Shown here piece after piece: positions 44,717 through 53,902 of a stretch of 64,000 nt of DNA. Position numbers and translations under genes: made by a program. Source of the DNA: JAGCJX01 sp045638645. Its GTDB lineage: Bacteria; Bacteroidota; Bacteroidia; Bacteroidales; UBA932. Each line of letters starts with the position of its first letter. Positions within the stretch are counted from its first letter, which is position 1. Below the pieces are notes generated by a model that was given only the letters and a program-made list of their open reading frames with translations, was not told the origin of the DNA and made no database searches. Location: positions 1-64,000 of the forward strand of contig JAZUBU010000018.1 in the NCBI GenBank assembly GCA_045638645.1. Reading direction: 5' to 3'.

Positions 44717-45749
44717 TTTCTACTTCTTCTACAGGTTCTTCATTTTGATTTCTCTTTTTAACCTCAATGTTGTATTTCGCAACGTCAATACCGAAATTCA
44801 GATTGACGCGTTCCAACAACATATCGATTTCATTCATTGATTTCTTACCGAAGTTTCTGAAACGGATCAATTCTTGACGTTGCAGAGATACCAGGTCGGC
44901 AAAGTTCTCAATGTGCGCTGCTTTCAAGCAGTTCAATGCGCGAACAGAAAGTTCCATATCGGACAGCTTGGTCAGCAGGAGGTGGCGCATACGCAAAGCA
45001 TCCTCGTCCAAAACTTCAGGAGCTGCTTTTTCTGCGGGAAGTTCCAAGGTGATCTTCTCGTCAGAGAACAACATGAAGTGGTGAATCAAAATCTTCGCAG
45101 CTTCGGTCAACGCATCCTTGGGAAGGATAGAACCGTCGGTGGTGATTTCGAGGTTGAGCTTTTCGTAGTCGGTCTTTTGCTCTACACGGTAGTTTTCAAC
45201 CGAATACTTCACATTCTTAATCGGAGTGAAGATAGAATCAATGGCAATCGTACCGATAGGCGCAGATTCGACTTTGTTCTCGTCTGCGGGAACATAGCCT
45301 CTACCTTTACCGATCTTCAAGTCAATGACTAAATTCACAGAAGGTTCCATGGAACAGATGTGAAGATCCGGATTCAGCACAGAGAAGTTGGTCAAGTTCT
45401 TTGCAATGTCAGCTGCGGTGAACTTGTCCTGGCCGCTGACGGTGAAAGAAACTGATTCGCTTTCCTGTTCGCTGACTTCCTGTTTGAAGCGAACTTGCTT
45501 CAAGTTCAGGATCATATCAACTACGCCCTCAATCACACCGGGGATGGTGTCGAATTCGTGGTCAACGCCTTCGATTTTGATCGAGGTGATGGCAAATCCT
45601 TCTAATGAAGATAAAAGTATGCGGCGCAATGCGTTACCGATGGTGATACCGTATCCGGGTTCCAAAGGTCGGAACTCGAAACGACCAAAGGTATCATTTG
45701 CGTCAAGCATAATGACTTTATCGGGTTTTTGAAATGCTAAAATTGCCAT
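44706..45749 (-). CDS. rpoA: DNA-directed RNA polymerase alpha subunit
   Basis: The 347-residue alpha subunit has the N-terminal dimer and assembly domain (about 10-235, with GNALRRILLSSLEG) and the C-terminal DNA-binding domain (about 260-325, with LRALNCLKAAHIENFADLV-type helices and LLERVNLNFG). It ends in an acidic tail. It lies 9 bases after rpsD in the usual alpha operon order and overlaps rplQ by 11 bases. Confidence 0.98.
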   Translation of the reverse strand: MAILAFQKPDKVIMLDANDTFGRFEFRPLEPGYGITIGNALRRILLSSLEGFAITSIKIEGVDHEFDTIPGVIEGVVDMILNLKQVRFKQEVSEQESESVSFTVSGQDKFTAADIAKNLTNFSVLNPDLHICSMEPSVNLVIDLKIGKGRGYVPADENKVESAPIGTIAIDSIFTPIKNVKYSVENYRVEQKTDYEKLNLEITTDGSILPKDALTEAAKILIHHFMLFSDEKITLELPAEKAAPEVLDEDALRMRHLLLTKLSDMELSVRALNCLKAAHIENFADLVSLQRQELIRFRNFGKKSMNEIDMLLERVNLNFGIDVAKYNIEVKKRNQNEEPVEEVENEA

Positions 45750-45758
45750 TATATCTTA

Positions 45759-46361
45759 TTATTTAGAGTAAAGCTCGACGATCAATTGTTCGTTGATGTT
45801 TTCAGGGATTTCAGTACGTTCGGGGAGGTTCAGGAACTTACCGTTCATGTTGTCGGCGTTCCATTCCAACCAAGCGTAACGTGAAGTACCTGCAACAGCG
45901 TTTTGGATAACTTCCAAGCTCTTAGATCTTTCGCGAACACCGATCACTTGACCCGGTTTCACCAAAGTAGAGGGAATGTTGCACACAACACCATCCAATA
46001 CAATGTGGCAGTGTGTTACCAATTGACGAGCAGCTGCACGGGTAGGAGCAATACCGAGACGGTAAACGATGTTGTCCAAACGGGATTCCAAGAGGAACAA
46101 CAAGTTTTCACCGGTACGACCTTTCATGCGAGAAGCCTTTTGGTAAAGGTTACGGAATTGTCTTTCGAGCAAACCGTAGGTGTATTTAACTTTTTGTTTT
46201 TCACGCAACTGAATACCGTACTCAGAGGTTTTTTTGCGTTTTTTAGCCAACCCGTGTTGTCCGGGAGGATAATTTTTCTTTTCGAAGAATTTATCCGGAC
46301 CGAAAATGGGTTCACCAAATTTGCGGGCAATTTTCGTAGTAGGCCCTGTATATCTTGCCAT
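45759..46361 (-). CDS. rpsD: 30S ribosomal protein S4
   Basis: A 200-residue S4 starting MARYTGPTTKIARKFG with the S4 RNA-binding domain (about 92-155, with LESRLDNIVYRLG and TRAAARQLVTHCHI). In many bacteria S4 represses the alpha operon by binding its mRNA; no such structure was checked here. Standard position between rpsK and rpoA. Confidence 0.98.
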   Translation of the reverse strand: MARYTGPTTKIARKFGEPIFGPDKFFEKKNYPPGQHGLAKKRKKTSEYGIQLREKQKVKYTYGLLERQFRNLYQKASRMKGRTGENLLFLLESRLDNIVYRLGIAPTRAAARQLVTHCHIVLDGVVCNIPSTLVKPGQVIGVRERSKSLEVIQNAVAGTSRYAWLEWNADNMNGKFLNLPERTEIPENINEQLIVELYSK

Positions 46362-46390
46362 AATGAATTAACGTTTAACAATATTAAAAA

Positions 46391-46780
46391 TTATACTCTA
46401 CGACGACCTTTGGGACGGCAACCGTTGTGCGGAAGGGGAGTAACGTCGATGATCTCAGTTACTTTGATACCAGCACCATCCAAAGTACGGATTGCAGATT
46501 CACGACCTGCACCGGGACCTTTTACATAAGCCTTGATGCTACGCAAACCCAAGTCATAAGCAACTTTTGCTGCATCAGCAGCTGCTACTTGAGCTGCATA
46601 GGGAGTATTCTTTTTAGAACCTCTAAAGCCCATTTTACCGGCTGAAGACCAGCTGATCACTTGACCAACGCTGTTAGTCAGCGTTACAATCACGTTGTTG
46701 AAGGTAGATGAAATGTGAGCTTCACCGTAAGCATCAACCTTAACGACTCTCTTTTTGCTAGATGTTGTTTTCTTTGCCAT
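46391..46780 (-). CDS. rpsK: 30S ribosomal protein S11
   Basis: A 129-residue S11 with the conserved GEAHISSTFNNVIVTLT start of the core, AGKMGFRGSKKNTPYAAQ and the C-terminal PHNGCRPKGRRRV motif. Standard length and position, 18 bases after rpsM. Confidence 0.98.
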   Translation of the reverse strand: MAKKTTSSKKRVVKVDAYGEAHISSTFNNVIVTLTNSVGQVISWSSAGKMGFRGSKKNTPYAAQVAAADAAKVAYDLGLRSIKAYVKGPGAGRESAIRTLDGAGIKVTEIIDVTPLPHNGCRPKGRRRV

Positions 46781-46798
46781 AATAACTTTCAGGTTCTA

Positions 46799-47176
46799 TT
46801 ATTTGGTTGCTTTCTTCTTATTCGCAACAGTCTTCTTACGACCTTTGCGAGTACGAGCATTGTTTTTAGTGCTTTGTCCACGTACGGGCAGTCCGAGACG
46901 GTGGCGAATGCCTCGGTAACATCCGATATCCATCAGACGTTTGATGTTCAATTGAATGGTAGAACGAAGTTCACCTTCAATTTTGTACTCTTCTGCAATC
47001 TTGGTACGGATTGCTGCAACTTGGTCATCGTTCCAGTCCTTTACCTTGGTATCGAAGTCGATGCCACAATCAGTAAGGATTTTTTGAGCAGAACTACGGC
47101 CAATACCGAAGATATAGGTCAAACCTATTTCTCCACGTTTGTTTTTCGGTAAATCAACTCCGGCTATACGTGCCAT
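46799..47176 (-). CDS. rpsM: 30S ribosomal protein S13
   Basis: A 125-residue S13 starting MARIAGVDLPKNKRG with the helix-two-turn-helix region and the basic tail containing GLPVRGQSTKNNARTRKG. Standard form. Confidence 0.98.
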   Translation of the reverse strand: MARIAGVDLPKNKRGEIGLTYIFGIGRSSAQKILTDCGIDFDTKVKDWNDDQVAAIRTKIAEEYKIEGELRSTIQLNIKRLMDIGCYRGIRHRLGLPVRGQSTKNNARTRKGRKKTVANKKKATK

Positions 47177-47214
47177 AATCTTTTATCTAATTTTATTGTT
47201 TTACAAATTAAAAA

Positions 47215-47331
47215 TTATCCTTGGCGCATTTTGAATTTAGGATTCTTTTTGCAAATGATGTACAGACGGCCTTTGCGCTTTACAATTTTACAATCCTCAC
47301 TACGCTTTTTAATGGATGCTTTTACTTTCAT
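47215..47331 (-). CDS. rpmJ: 50S ribosomal protein L36
   Basis: A 38-residue protein MKVKASIKKRSEDCKIVKRK then GRLYIICKKNPKFKMRQG. It sits between infA and rpsM, the normal place for L36. Of the four zinc ligands of the classical form (Cys11, Cys14, Cys27, His near 33), only Cys14 and Cys27 remain; the others are Ser and Phe. It is therefore a form that probably does not bind zinc but has kept two of the cysteines. Confidence 0.96.
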   Translation of the reverse strand: MKVKASIKKRSEDCKIVKRKGRLYIICKKNPKFKMRQG

Positions 47332-47343
47332 TGCTGTAAGTTT

Positions 47344-47562
47344 TTATTTGTATCTGAAAGAAATTCTTCCTTTAGTTAAATCATAAGGGGACATTTCAAC
47401 CCGTACTTTATCGCCGGGGAGGATCCGAATGTAGTGCATTCTCATCTTCCCAGAAATGTGGGCAATTATTACGTGGCCGTTGTCCAGTTCTACTCGAAAC
47501 ATCGCATTAGACAACGCTTCAATAATAGTACCTTCTTTCTCGATAGCAGCTTGTTTTGGCAT
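47344..47562 (-). CDS. infA: Translation initiation factor IF-1
   Basis: A 72-residue S1/OB-fold protein (MPKQAAIEKEGTIIEALSNA start, GDKVRVEMSPYDLTKGRI) that occupies the ribosomal A site during initiation. Standard length, 12 bases before rpmJ. Confidence 0.98.
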   Translation of the reverse strand: MPKQAAIEKEGTIIEALSNAMFRVELDNGHVIIAHISGKMRMHYIRILPGDKVRVEMSPYDLTKGRISFRYK

Positions 47563-47580
47563 AAATGGTTCTCCTTAAAA

Positions 47581-48345
47581 TTAACAATTTTCTATAAAGT
47601 CGAATGTTGACAGGACTTCTGCCTTTCCTTTGCGTACGACAGCCATCAACTCGAAATGTGCCGATTTGGATTTGTCTGCGGTACTAACTGCCCAGCCATT
47701 TTTGTGCAGATAGATCGCTTTCCCGCCGGCATTCACCATCGGCTCGATGCAGATGACCATTCCTTCAGAGAGTTTCTTACCCCGTCCGGGTTTTCCGTAA
47801 TTCGGAACTTCCGGATCTTCGTGCATGTTGGTACCGATACCATGACCGACAAATTCACGCACGACAGAGAACCCGAAACTTTCTGCGTAGGTCTGGATGG
47901 CGTGGCCGATATCCCCGATACGGTTTCCTTCGACTGCTTTACTGATGCCGCGATACAACGATTCCTTGGTCACATCCAGAAGTTTCCGGGTCTGAGCATC
48001 CACCTCCCCAACCGGGAAGGTGTATGCCGAGTCACCGTAGAATCCTTTGTAAATAGTTCCGCAATCGACGGATACGATGTCTCCTTCTTCGAGGCGGTAG
48101 TCGGAAGGAAATCCATGTACTACCACGTCATTGACAGAAAGACACAAAGTGTAAGGGAATCCGCCATAACCGAGGAAGCCCGGAACCGCACCGTGATCGC
48201 GGATGAAGGTCTCAGCCACTTTGTCGAGTTCCATTGTAGTCACACCGGGAACTACGTGCTTTCCAACCTCAGCCAAGGTACGGGAAACCAAGAGAGCATT
48301 CTCTCTGAGCAATGCGATTTCTTCTTCGGTTTTGATCCTGATCAT
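47581..48345 (-). CDS. map: Methionine aminopeptidase, type I
   Basis: A 254-residue enzyme that removes the N-terminal methionine from new proteins. Metal ligands are visible in DCGTIYKGFYGDSA (Asp pair), GHGIGTNMHEDP (His) and the late CIEPMVN (Glu) and FELMAVV (Glu) segments. It follows secY and precedes infA, the order usual in the phylum. Confidence 0.97.
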   Translation of the reverse strand: MIRIKTEEEIALLRENALLVSRTLAEVGKHVVPGVTTMELDKVAETFIRDHGAVPGFLGYGGFPYTLCLSVNDVVVHGFPSDYRLEEGDIVSVDCGTIYKGFYGDSAYTFPVGEVDAQTRKLLDVTKESLYRGISKAVEGNRIGDIGHAIQTYAESFGFSVVREFVGHGIGTNMHEDPEVPNYGKPGRGKKLSEGMVICIEPMVNAGGKAIYLHKNGWAVSTADKSKSAHFELMAVVRKGKAEVLSTFDFIENC

Positions 48346-48366
48346 ATTTTCAAAGTACTTTATCGA

Positions 48367-49686
48367 TTACATACCTGAACGACCTTTGAGTCGTCCTGTT
48401 TTCATCAAACCGTCGTAGTGGCGCATCAACAAATAACTTTCGATTTGTTGGAGGGTATCGAGCACTACGCCTACAAGAATCAACAAAGAAGTACCACCGT
48501 AGAATTGTGCGAACTGGTTGTTGACTCCAAGCAACATTGCGAATGCCGGCAAGATTGCAACGATTGCCAAGAAAACGGAACCGGGCAAGGTAATGCGGGA
48601 CATCACGTCTGAAATATATTCTGCAGTTTTCTTACCGGGTTTTACACCAGGGATGAAACCGCCATTCTTCTTCATTTCGTCAGCCATCATGGTCGGGTTG
48701 ACAGTAATAGCTGTATAGAAATAGGTGAAGAGGATGATCAACGCAGCGAAGGTAAAGTTGTACCAGAATCCGGTAAAGTCGCTCATGACAGCAGCGAAAC
48801 CACGGGTAGCGTCAAAACCTGCGAATACCAACGGGAACATCATCAAGGCTTGGGCGAAGATGATCGGCATTACACCAGCCGCATTGATTTTCAAAGGAAT
48901 GTATTGACGTACACCACCGTACTGTTTGTTACCTACAACACGTTTAGCATATTGTACAGGAATTTTGCGTTTGCCTTGTACCAAAGCGATACAACCGACG
49001 AAAATGAAGAACAGAATCACCAGTTCGACGATGAGCATCAGCGGACCACCGTTGGTTTGTCCAAAACGGGCTCCGAATTCTGCGATCAACGCAAAAGGCA
49101 AGCGAGCAATAATACCCACCATAATGATCAAGGAAATACCATTACCCAAACCACGGTCGGTGATGCGTTCTCCCAACCACATGATGAACATCGTACCACC
49201 AATCAAAACGATGGTTGCGAAGATGTTGTATGAGAAACCTTTCACAAGGAAAGCAGCTTCCGGCAGTTGTGAGTGCAAATTGGTAATGTACGCAGGACCT
49301 TGGAGTGCCAAAATAGCGATGGTCAGGTAGCGGGTCCATTGATTCATTTTTCTACGACCGCTTTCACCTTCCCGTTGGAGGCGTTGGAAATAAGGTACCA
49401 TCACGCCGAGAAGTTGAATAACGATGGAAGCAGAGATGTAGGGCATCACACCCAACGCAAAGATAGAAGCGTTACCGAAGGCTCCTCCGGAGAACATATC
49501 CAACAAGCCTACCAGACCGGATGCGGCCTGGCTTTGCAAGTTGGCAAGCTGCGTCGGATCAATACCGGGAATCACTACGAAGCTCCCCAAACGGTAAACA
49601 ACGAGCAACAGGACGGTATAAACGATCCGGTTACGCAACTCTTCTATCTTGAAGATATTTTTGATGGTGTCGATGAAACGTTTCAT
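48367..49686 (-). CDS. secY: Protein translocase subunit SecY
   Basis: A 439-residue channel protein of the Sec translocon with ten hydrophobic segments and typical motifs: GSFVVIPGID near the start, FALGVMPYISASIVIQLL, GERITDRGLGNGIS, and the late MRHYDGLMKTGRLKGR tail. Standard position after rplO. Confidence 0.97.
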   Translation of the reverse strand: MKRFIDTIKNIFKIEELRNRIVYTVLLLVVYRLGSFVVIPGIDPTQLANLQSQAASGLVGLLDMFSGGAFGNASIFALGVMPYISASIVIQLLGVMVPYFQRLQREGESGRRKMNQWTRYLTIAILALQGPAYITNLHSQLPEAAFLVKGFSYNIFATIVLIGGTMFIMWLGERITDRGLGNGISLIIMVGIIARLPFALIAEFGARFGQTNGGPLMLIVELVILFFIFVGCIALVQGKRKIPVQYAKRVVGNKQYGGVRQYIPLKINAAGVMPIIFAQALMMFPLVFAGFDATRGFAAVMSDFTGFWYNFTFAALIILFTYFYTAITVNPTMMADEMKKNGGFIPGVKPGKKTAEYISDVMSRITLPGSVFLAIVAILPAFAMLLGVNNQFAQFYGGTSLLILVGVVLDTLQQIESYLLMRHYDGLMKTGRLKGRSGM

Positions 49687-49693
49687 GGATGCC

Positions 49694-50140
49694 TTAGATT
49701 AAGGTTGCAGTTCCACCAACAGCTTCAATTTTAGCAATCGCTGATTTAGAGAATGCATTGGCAACCACTTCGATCTTGACAGTCAATTCGCCATTGCCGA
49801 GGATTTTCACTCTGTCATTCTTTGAAATCAAACCAGCTTCAAACAAAGTATCAAAACCAATGGTAGTGGTATTGAATTTTTCGCTTACGGTTTGCAAAAT
49901 AGAAACGTTAATACCTTTGTACTCAACACGAGTGGGGTTTTTGAAACCGAATTTGGGCAAACGGCGTTGGATCGGCATTTGACCACCTTCAAAACCTTTC
50001 TTGCGAGAGTAACCTGAGCGGGCTTGAGCACCTTTGTGTCCGCGGGTTGAAGTTCCACCGTGTCCGGATCCTTCACCACGAGCGATGCGCTTTTCTCTTC
50101 CGAGAGCACCTTGTGCAGGTTGCAAATTATGTAATTTCAT
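49694..50140 (-). CDS. rplO: 50S ribosomal protein L15
   Basis: A 148-residue L15 (MKLHNLQPAQGA start, GRGEGSGHGGTSTRGHKG-like glycine-rich region, QMPIQRRLPKFGF). It lies 7 bases before secY. Confidence 0.97.
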   Translation of the reverse strand: MKLHNLQPAQGALGREKRIARGEGSGHGGTSTRGHKGAQARSGYSRKKGFEGGQMPIQRRLPKFGFKNPTRVEYKGINVSILQTVSEKFNTTTIGFDTLFEAGLISKNDRVKILGNGELTVKIEVVANAFSKSAIAKIEAVGGTATLI

Positions 50141-50158
50141 TGCTTAATTCCTCGTAAA

Positions 50159-50338
50159 TTAAATTTGTTCAACTTTTACCAAGTGAAGGACTTTTTGAAT
50201 CATACCTTCGGATACGGGAGTAAGTTCTACCTCTACGGTTTGGTTCAAGCGACGCAAACCCAATGAAACCAAGTTTGCAATTTGGTTTTTGGTCGCACCA
50301 TTCTTACTCTTAACTTGTGTAATTCTTACTTTTGCCAT
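50159..50338 (-). CDS. rpmD: 50S ribosomal protein L30
   Basis: A 59-residue protein starting MAKVRITQVKSKNGATKNQ, with LVSLGLRRLNQTVE, matching bacterial L30. It sits between rpsE and rplO as expected. Confidence 0.96.
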   Translation of the reverse strand: MAKVRITQVKSKNGATKNQIANLVSLGLRRLNQTVEVELTPVSEGMIQKVLHLVKVEQI

Positions 50339-50352
50339 AATTGCTTCCTCCC

Positions 50353-50871
50353 TTAACCTTTAAATACTCTTTGCATCGGAATTCCGCGAACACCAGCAAC
50401 CATGTAAGCATCACGCATTTCTACCAAAGCAGCAACGGTAGCTTTTACCAAGTTGTGCGGGTTGGAAGAACCTTTGGATTTTGCCAAAACGTCGTGGATA
50501 CCTACTGATTCAAATACGGCACGCATCGCACCCCCTGCTTTTACCCCGGTACCGGGAGCTGCGGGTTTCATGAATACGCGAGCACCACCGAATTTTGCTT
50601 CTTGTTCGTGCGGGATGGTTCTCTTGTTCAAAGGAATCTTCACGAGATTCTTTTTAGCATCTTCAACTGCTTTTGCAATCGCAGTGGTAACTTCGTTTGC
50701 TTTACCGAGGCCATAACCTACAACCCCTTTTTCGTCACCGACTACTACGATAGCGGCAAAGCTGAAGTGACGGCCCCCTTTGGTTACTTTCGTAACGCGT
50801 TGGATCGCAACCAATCTGTCTTTCAATTCCAGATCAGTGGTCTTTACTTTCTTTACATTAATGTCTGCCAT
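50353..50871 (-). CDS. rpsE: 30S ribosomal protein S5
   Basis: A 172-residue S5 with the double-stranded-RNA-binding-like N domain (LVAIQRVTKVTKGGRHFSF) and the C domain with AAPGTGVKAGG and the SKGSSNPHNLVKAT segment. Standard. Confidence 0.98.
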   Translation of the reverse strand: MADINVKKVKTTDLELKDRLVAIQRVTKVTKGGRHFSFAAIVVVGDEKGVVGYGLGKANEVTTAIAKAVEDAKKNLVKIPLNKRTIPHEQEAKFGGARVFMKPAAPGTGVKAGGAMRAVFESVGIHDVLAKSKGSSNPHNLVKATVAALVEMRDAYMVAGVRGIPMQRVFKG

Positions 50872-50876
50872 AAGTC

Positions 50877-51239
50877 TTAGAATTTAAGGCCGCCTTCACG
50901 TGCAGCGTCAGCCAAACTTTTTACTCTTCCGTGATAGAGGTAACCTCCGCGGTCAAAAGCGATGGCAGAAATACCTTTGGCAATAGCGCGTTCTGCTGCC
51001 AATTTACCTACCAACTTAGCCACTTCGATACCACTTTTATTTTTTACCTCTTCGATCAATGCTTTGTCTTTAGAGGATGCAGATGCCAAGGTTACGCCGT
51101 TTACATCGTCGATAAACTGAACGTAAATGTTCTTGTTGCTTCTAAAAACCGACATACGCGGTTTTTCTGCAGTACCGTTAACCACTTTACGAATGCGGTA
51201 ACGAATTCTTTGTCTTCTTTCAATTTTATTAATAGCCAT
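50877..51239 (-). CDS. rplR: 50S ribosomal protein L18
   Basis: A 120-residue L18 (IERRQRIRYRIRKVVNGTAE start, RMSVFRSNKNIYVQ, FDRGGYLYHGRVKSLADAAREGG end), a 5S rRNA binder. Five bases before rpsE. Confidence 0.98.
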   Translation of the reverse strand: MAINKIERRQRIRYRIRKVVNGTAEKPRMSVFRSNKNIYVQFIDDVNGVTLASASSKDKALIEEVKNKSGIEVAKLVGKLAAERAIAKGISAIAFDRGGYLYHGRVKSLADAAREGGLKF

Positions 51240-51254
51240 AATACGTTCTCCTTA

Positions 51255-51815
51255 TTATTTAGCACCTGCAGATTTACCAGCTTTGCGACGAAGTTGTTCG
51301 CCAACAAACTTAATACCTTTACCCTTGTAAGGTTCCGGTGCACGGAATGAGCGAACTTTAGCGGCTACCATACCGAGCAATTGTTTGTCGTGGCTCTTGA
51401 GTACCAAAACGGGGTTTTGACCTTTTTTAACGGGTTCAGCTTCACCTTTTACTTCATCAGGAAGCATGAAATGGATATCGTGAGAGTAACCGAGGTTGAA
51501 CTCCAACACTTGTCCTTTTACGTCTACGCGGTAACCCACACCGACGAGTTCTTGTTTCACGCTGAATCCTTGAGATACACCAACCACCATGTTGTTGATC
51601 AAAGCGCGGTACAAACCGTGCATAGATCTGTGACGGGGTTGGTTTGTGGGACGAGTCACAATTACTTCTTCTCCCTCTACAGACACTTTGATGTCAGCAT
51701 CCACTTGCTGCGTCAGTTGTCCGAGCGGTCCTTTAACCGTAACCACATTATCAGGACTTACCGAAACGGTAACTCCCTTAGGCAGGTGTACAGGCAATTT
51801 TCCTATTCTTGACAT
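51255..51815 (-). CDS. rplF: 50S ribosomal protein L6
   Basis: A 186-residue L6 starting MSRIGKLPVHLPKGV, with the late PEPYKGKGIKFVGEQLRRK motif. I use the ATG at 51815, since the upstream extension to 51857 overlaps the end of rpsH and is not part of the family. Confidence 0.97.
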   Translation of the reverse strand: MSRIGKLPVHLPKGVTVSVSPDNVVTVKGPLGQLTQQVDADIKVSVEGEEVIVTRPTNQPRHRSMHGLYRALINNMVVGVSQGFSVKQELVGVGYRVDVKGQVLEFNLGYSHDIHFMLPDEVKGEAEPVKKGQNPVLVLKSHDKQLLGMVAAKVRSFRAPEPYKGKGIKFVGEQLRRKAGKSAGAK

Positions 51816-51841
51816 TATCGTTAATTTTTTAAAAGATTCTA

Positions 51842-52237
51842 TTAATATACGTAGCACAAAACTTCACCACCGACATTCAACTCACGAGCTTCTTTGTCAG
51901 AGATGATACCTTTTGAAGTTGAAAGGATAGCAATACCCAAACCGTTGAGAACGCGCGGCATATTTTCTACGTCGGTGTACTTTCTCAAACCGGGAGTACT
52001 TACGCGTTGGATTTTCTTAATCGCTGCTTTCTTAGTTTCAGGATGATACTTCAAAGCGATTTTGATGGTGTTGCAAGGATTTCCTTCAACCACTTTGTAG
52101 CTGAGGATGTATCCTTTCTCGTGCAGAATACGAGTAATTTCCACCTTCATTTTAGAAGAGGGAATCTCTACGATCTTGTGACCTGCCAAGTAAGCATTAC
52201 GTACTCGGGTCAGGAAATCTGAAATTGGATCAGTCAT
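51842..52237 (-). CDS. rpsH: 30S ribosomal protein S8
   Basis: A 131-residue S8 (MTDPISDFLTRVRNAYLAGH start; GLGIAILSTSKGIISDKEAR near the end). In other bacteria S8 binds the spc mRNA near the rplE start to repress the operon. Standard form. Confidence 0.98.
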   Translation of the reverse strand: MTDPISDFLTRVRNAYLAGHKIVEIPSSKMKVEITRILHEKGYILSYKVVEGNPCNTIKIALKYHPETKKAAIKKIQRVSTPGLRKYTDVENMPRVLNGLGIAILSTSKGIISDKEARELNVGGEVLCYVY

Positions 52238-52310
52238 TGTTTTAATTGTTTTACAGATTCGACATCCGAAGATGCCCGATATCCAATGTTATTAATTTAG
52301 TTTGTTTGGT

Positions 52311-52580
52311 TTACCAACTTGCTTTTTTAACGCCCGGGATCAAACCATTGCTAGCCATTTCACGGAATTGGATACGGCTGATACCGAACATTCTCATGTA
52401 TCCTTTCGGACGGCCGGTCAAAGAGCAACGGTTGTGCTTACGAACGGGGCTAGAGTTTTTGGGCAATTTGTCCAAACCTGCCCAGTCTCCGGCTTCCTTC
52501 AAAGCTTTGCGTTTTGCTTCGTATTTGGCACACATTTGAGCGCGTTTCACTTCGCGTGCCTTCATTGATTCTTTTGCCAT
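52311..52580 (-). CDS. rpsN: 30S ribosomal protein S14
   Basis: An 89-residue S14 of the long, zinc-free type, with the LPKNSSPVRKHNRCSLTGRP motif and the typical ASW terminus. Standard place between rplE and rpsH. Confidence 0.98.
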   Translation of the reverse strand: MAKESMKAREVKRAQMCAKYEAKRKALKEAGDWAGLDKLPKNSSPVRKHNRCSLTGRPKGYMRMFGISRIQFREMASNGLIPGVKKASW

Positions 52581-52593
52581 AGCTTACTTCTAA

Positions 52594-53199
52594 TTATTTC
52601 TTGTTCTTAAAGGGCAAGCCGAATGCACGGAGCAATGCGCGTGCTTCTTCGTCTTTTTGTGCGGAAGTCACGAAAGTGATTTCCATACCGAGCACTTTTT
52701 GAATTTTGTCAATGTCGATTTCAGGGAAGATGATTTGCTCTTTGATACCGAGCGTGTAGTTTCCTTTACCGTCGAATTTTTCGTTGATACCGTTGAAGTC
52801 ACGGATACGAGGCAATGAAACTGCGATCAATCTTTCGAGGAACTCGTACATTTTTGAACCGCGGAGAGTAACTTTCACACCGATGGGCATGCCTCTACGG
52901 AGTTTGAAGTTAGAAATATCCTTACGAGAGTAAGTTGCCACAGCTTTTTGACCGGTGATCAAAGTCAATTCTTGTTGAGCCACTTCGATCAACTTCTTGT
53001 CTGCAGTTGCTGAACCGATACCTTGGTTGATGGTGATCTTTTGCAACTTCGGAACTTGCATTACTGACTTGTAAGCAAATTCTTCTTTCAATTTGGCAAC
53101 GATTTCTTCTTTGTATTTCTTTTGCAAAGAAGGAACGTATCCATTCATATCAACTACGATTTGTTCTTGTGCTTCTTGAGCAGCTGCTTTCTTTGCCAT
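52594..53199 (-). CDS. rplE: 50S ribosomal protein L5, with N-terminal extension
   Basis: A 201-residue L5 that binds 5S rRNA (VMQVPKLQKITINQGIG, FPEIDIDKIQKVLGMEI motifs). About 20 residues, rich in Ala, Gln and Glu, precede the place where typical L5 proteins start. The start at 53199 shares one base with the rplX stop codon, which favours the long form, but Met18 (MNGYVPSL) is an alternative. Confidence 0.96.
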   Translation of the reverse strand: MAKKAAAQEAQEQIVVDMNGYVPSLQKKYKEEIVAKLKEEFAYKSVMQVPKLQKITINQGIGSATADKKLIEVAQQELTLITGQKAVATYSRKDISNFKLRRGMPIGVKVTLRGSKMYEFLERLIAVSLPRIRDFNGINEKFDGKGNYTLGIKEQIIFPEIDIDKIQKVLGMEITFVTSAQKDEEARALLRAFGLPFKNKK

Positions 53200-53522
53200 T
53201 ACTTAATCTCCTCTCCTGATTTTTTAGCATAACGAACCAATTTTCCAGCATCGTTCAAACGACGACCGATACGGGTAGGAGCACCGGTTGACGGATCAAC
53301 AACTTGCAGATTGGAAATGTGGATACCTGCCTCTTGTTTTACAATACCACCTTGGGGATTCTTGGCGTTGGGTTTGGTATGTTTGCTTACCATGTTAACC
53401 CCTTCCACGATAGCGCGGTCTTTCTTTGTAATCACTTCAAGAACTTTACCGGTCTTACCCTTGTCGTTCCCTGCGTTCACAAATACGACGTCGCCTTTCT
53501 TAATATGTAATTTCTTATTCAT
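53199..53522 (-). CDS. rplX: 50S ribosomal protein L24
   Basis: A 107-residue L24 with the KOW motif (GDVVFVNAGNDKGKTGKVLE near the start). Shares a base with the next gene, rplE. Confidence 0.98.
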   Translation of the reverse strand: MNKKLHIKKGDVVFVNAGNDKGKTGKVLEVITKKDRAIVEGVNMVSKHTKPNAKNPQGGIVKQEAGIHISNLQVVDPSTGAPTRIGRRLNDAGKLVRYAKKSGEEIK

Positions 53523-53533
53523 CTGTGTACTCC

Positions 53534-53899
53534 TTATAATACTTCGGGTGCCAATGAAACAATTTTCATATATTTTTCACGCAACTCTCTGGCAACGGGG
53601 CCGAAGATACGAGTTCCGCGAACTTCGCCTTGGTTGTTCAACAACACGCAGGCATTGTCATCAAAACGGATATATGAACCGTCAGCACGACGGATTTCCT
53701 TTTTAGTACGTACGACTACAGCTTTTGAAACGGTACCTTTCTTGGCATCACCGCCAGGAATCGCACTCTTAACGGCAACAACGATTTTGTCACCTACACT
53801 AGCATAACGACGACGGGTACCGCCCAAAACGCGAATACAGAGAACCTCTTTAGCCCCGCTGTTGTCTGCCACCATCAAACGTGATTCTTGTTGTATCAT
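53534..53899 (-). CDS. rplN: 50S ribosomal protein L14
   Basis: A 121-residue L14 (MIQQESRLMVADNSGAKEV start, RIFGPVARELRE near the end). Standard length, 3 bases after rpsQ. Confidence 0.98.
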   Translation of the reverse strand: MIQQESRLMVADNSGAKEVLCIRVLGGTRRRYASVGDKIVVAVKSAIPGGDAKKGTVSKAVVVRTKKEIRRADGSYIRFDDNACVLLNNQGEVRGTRIFGPVARELREKYMKIVSLAPEVL

Positions 53900-53902
53900 A
53901 GC

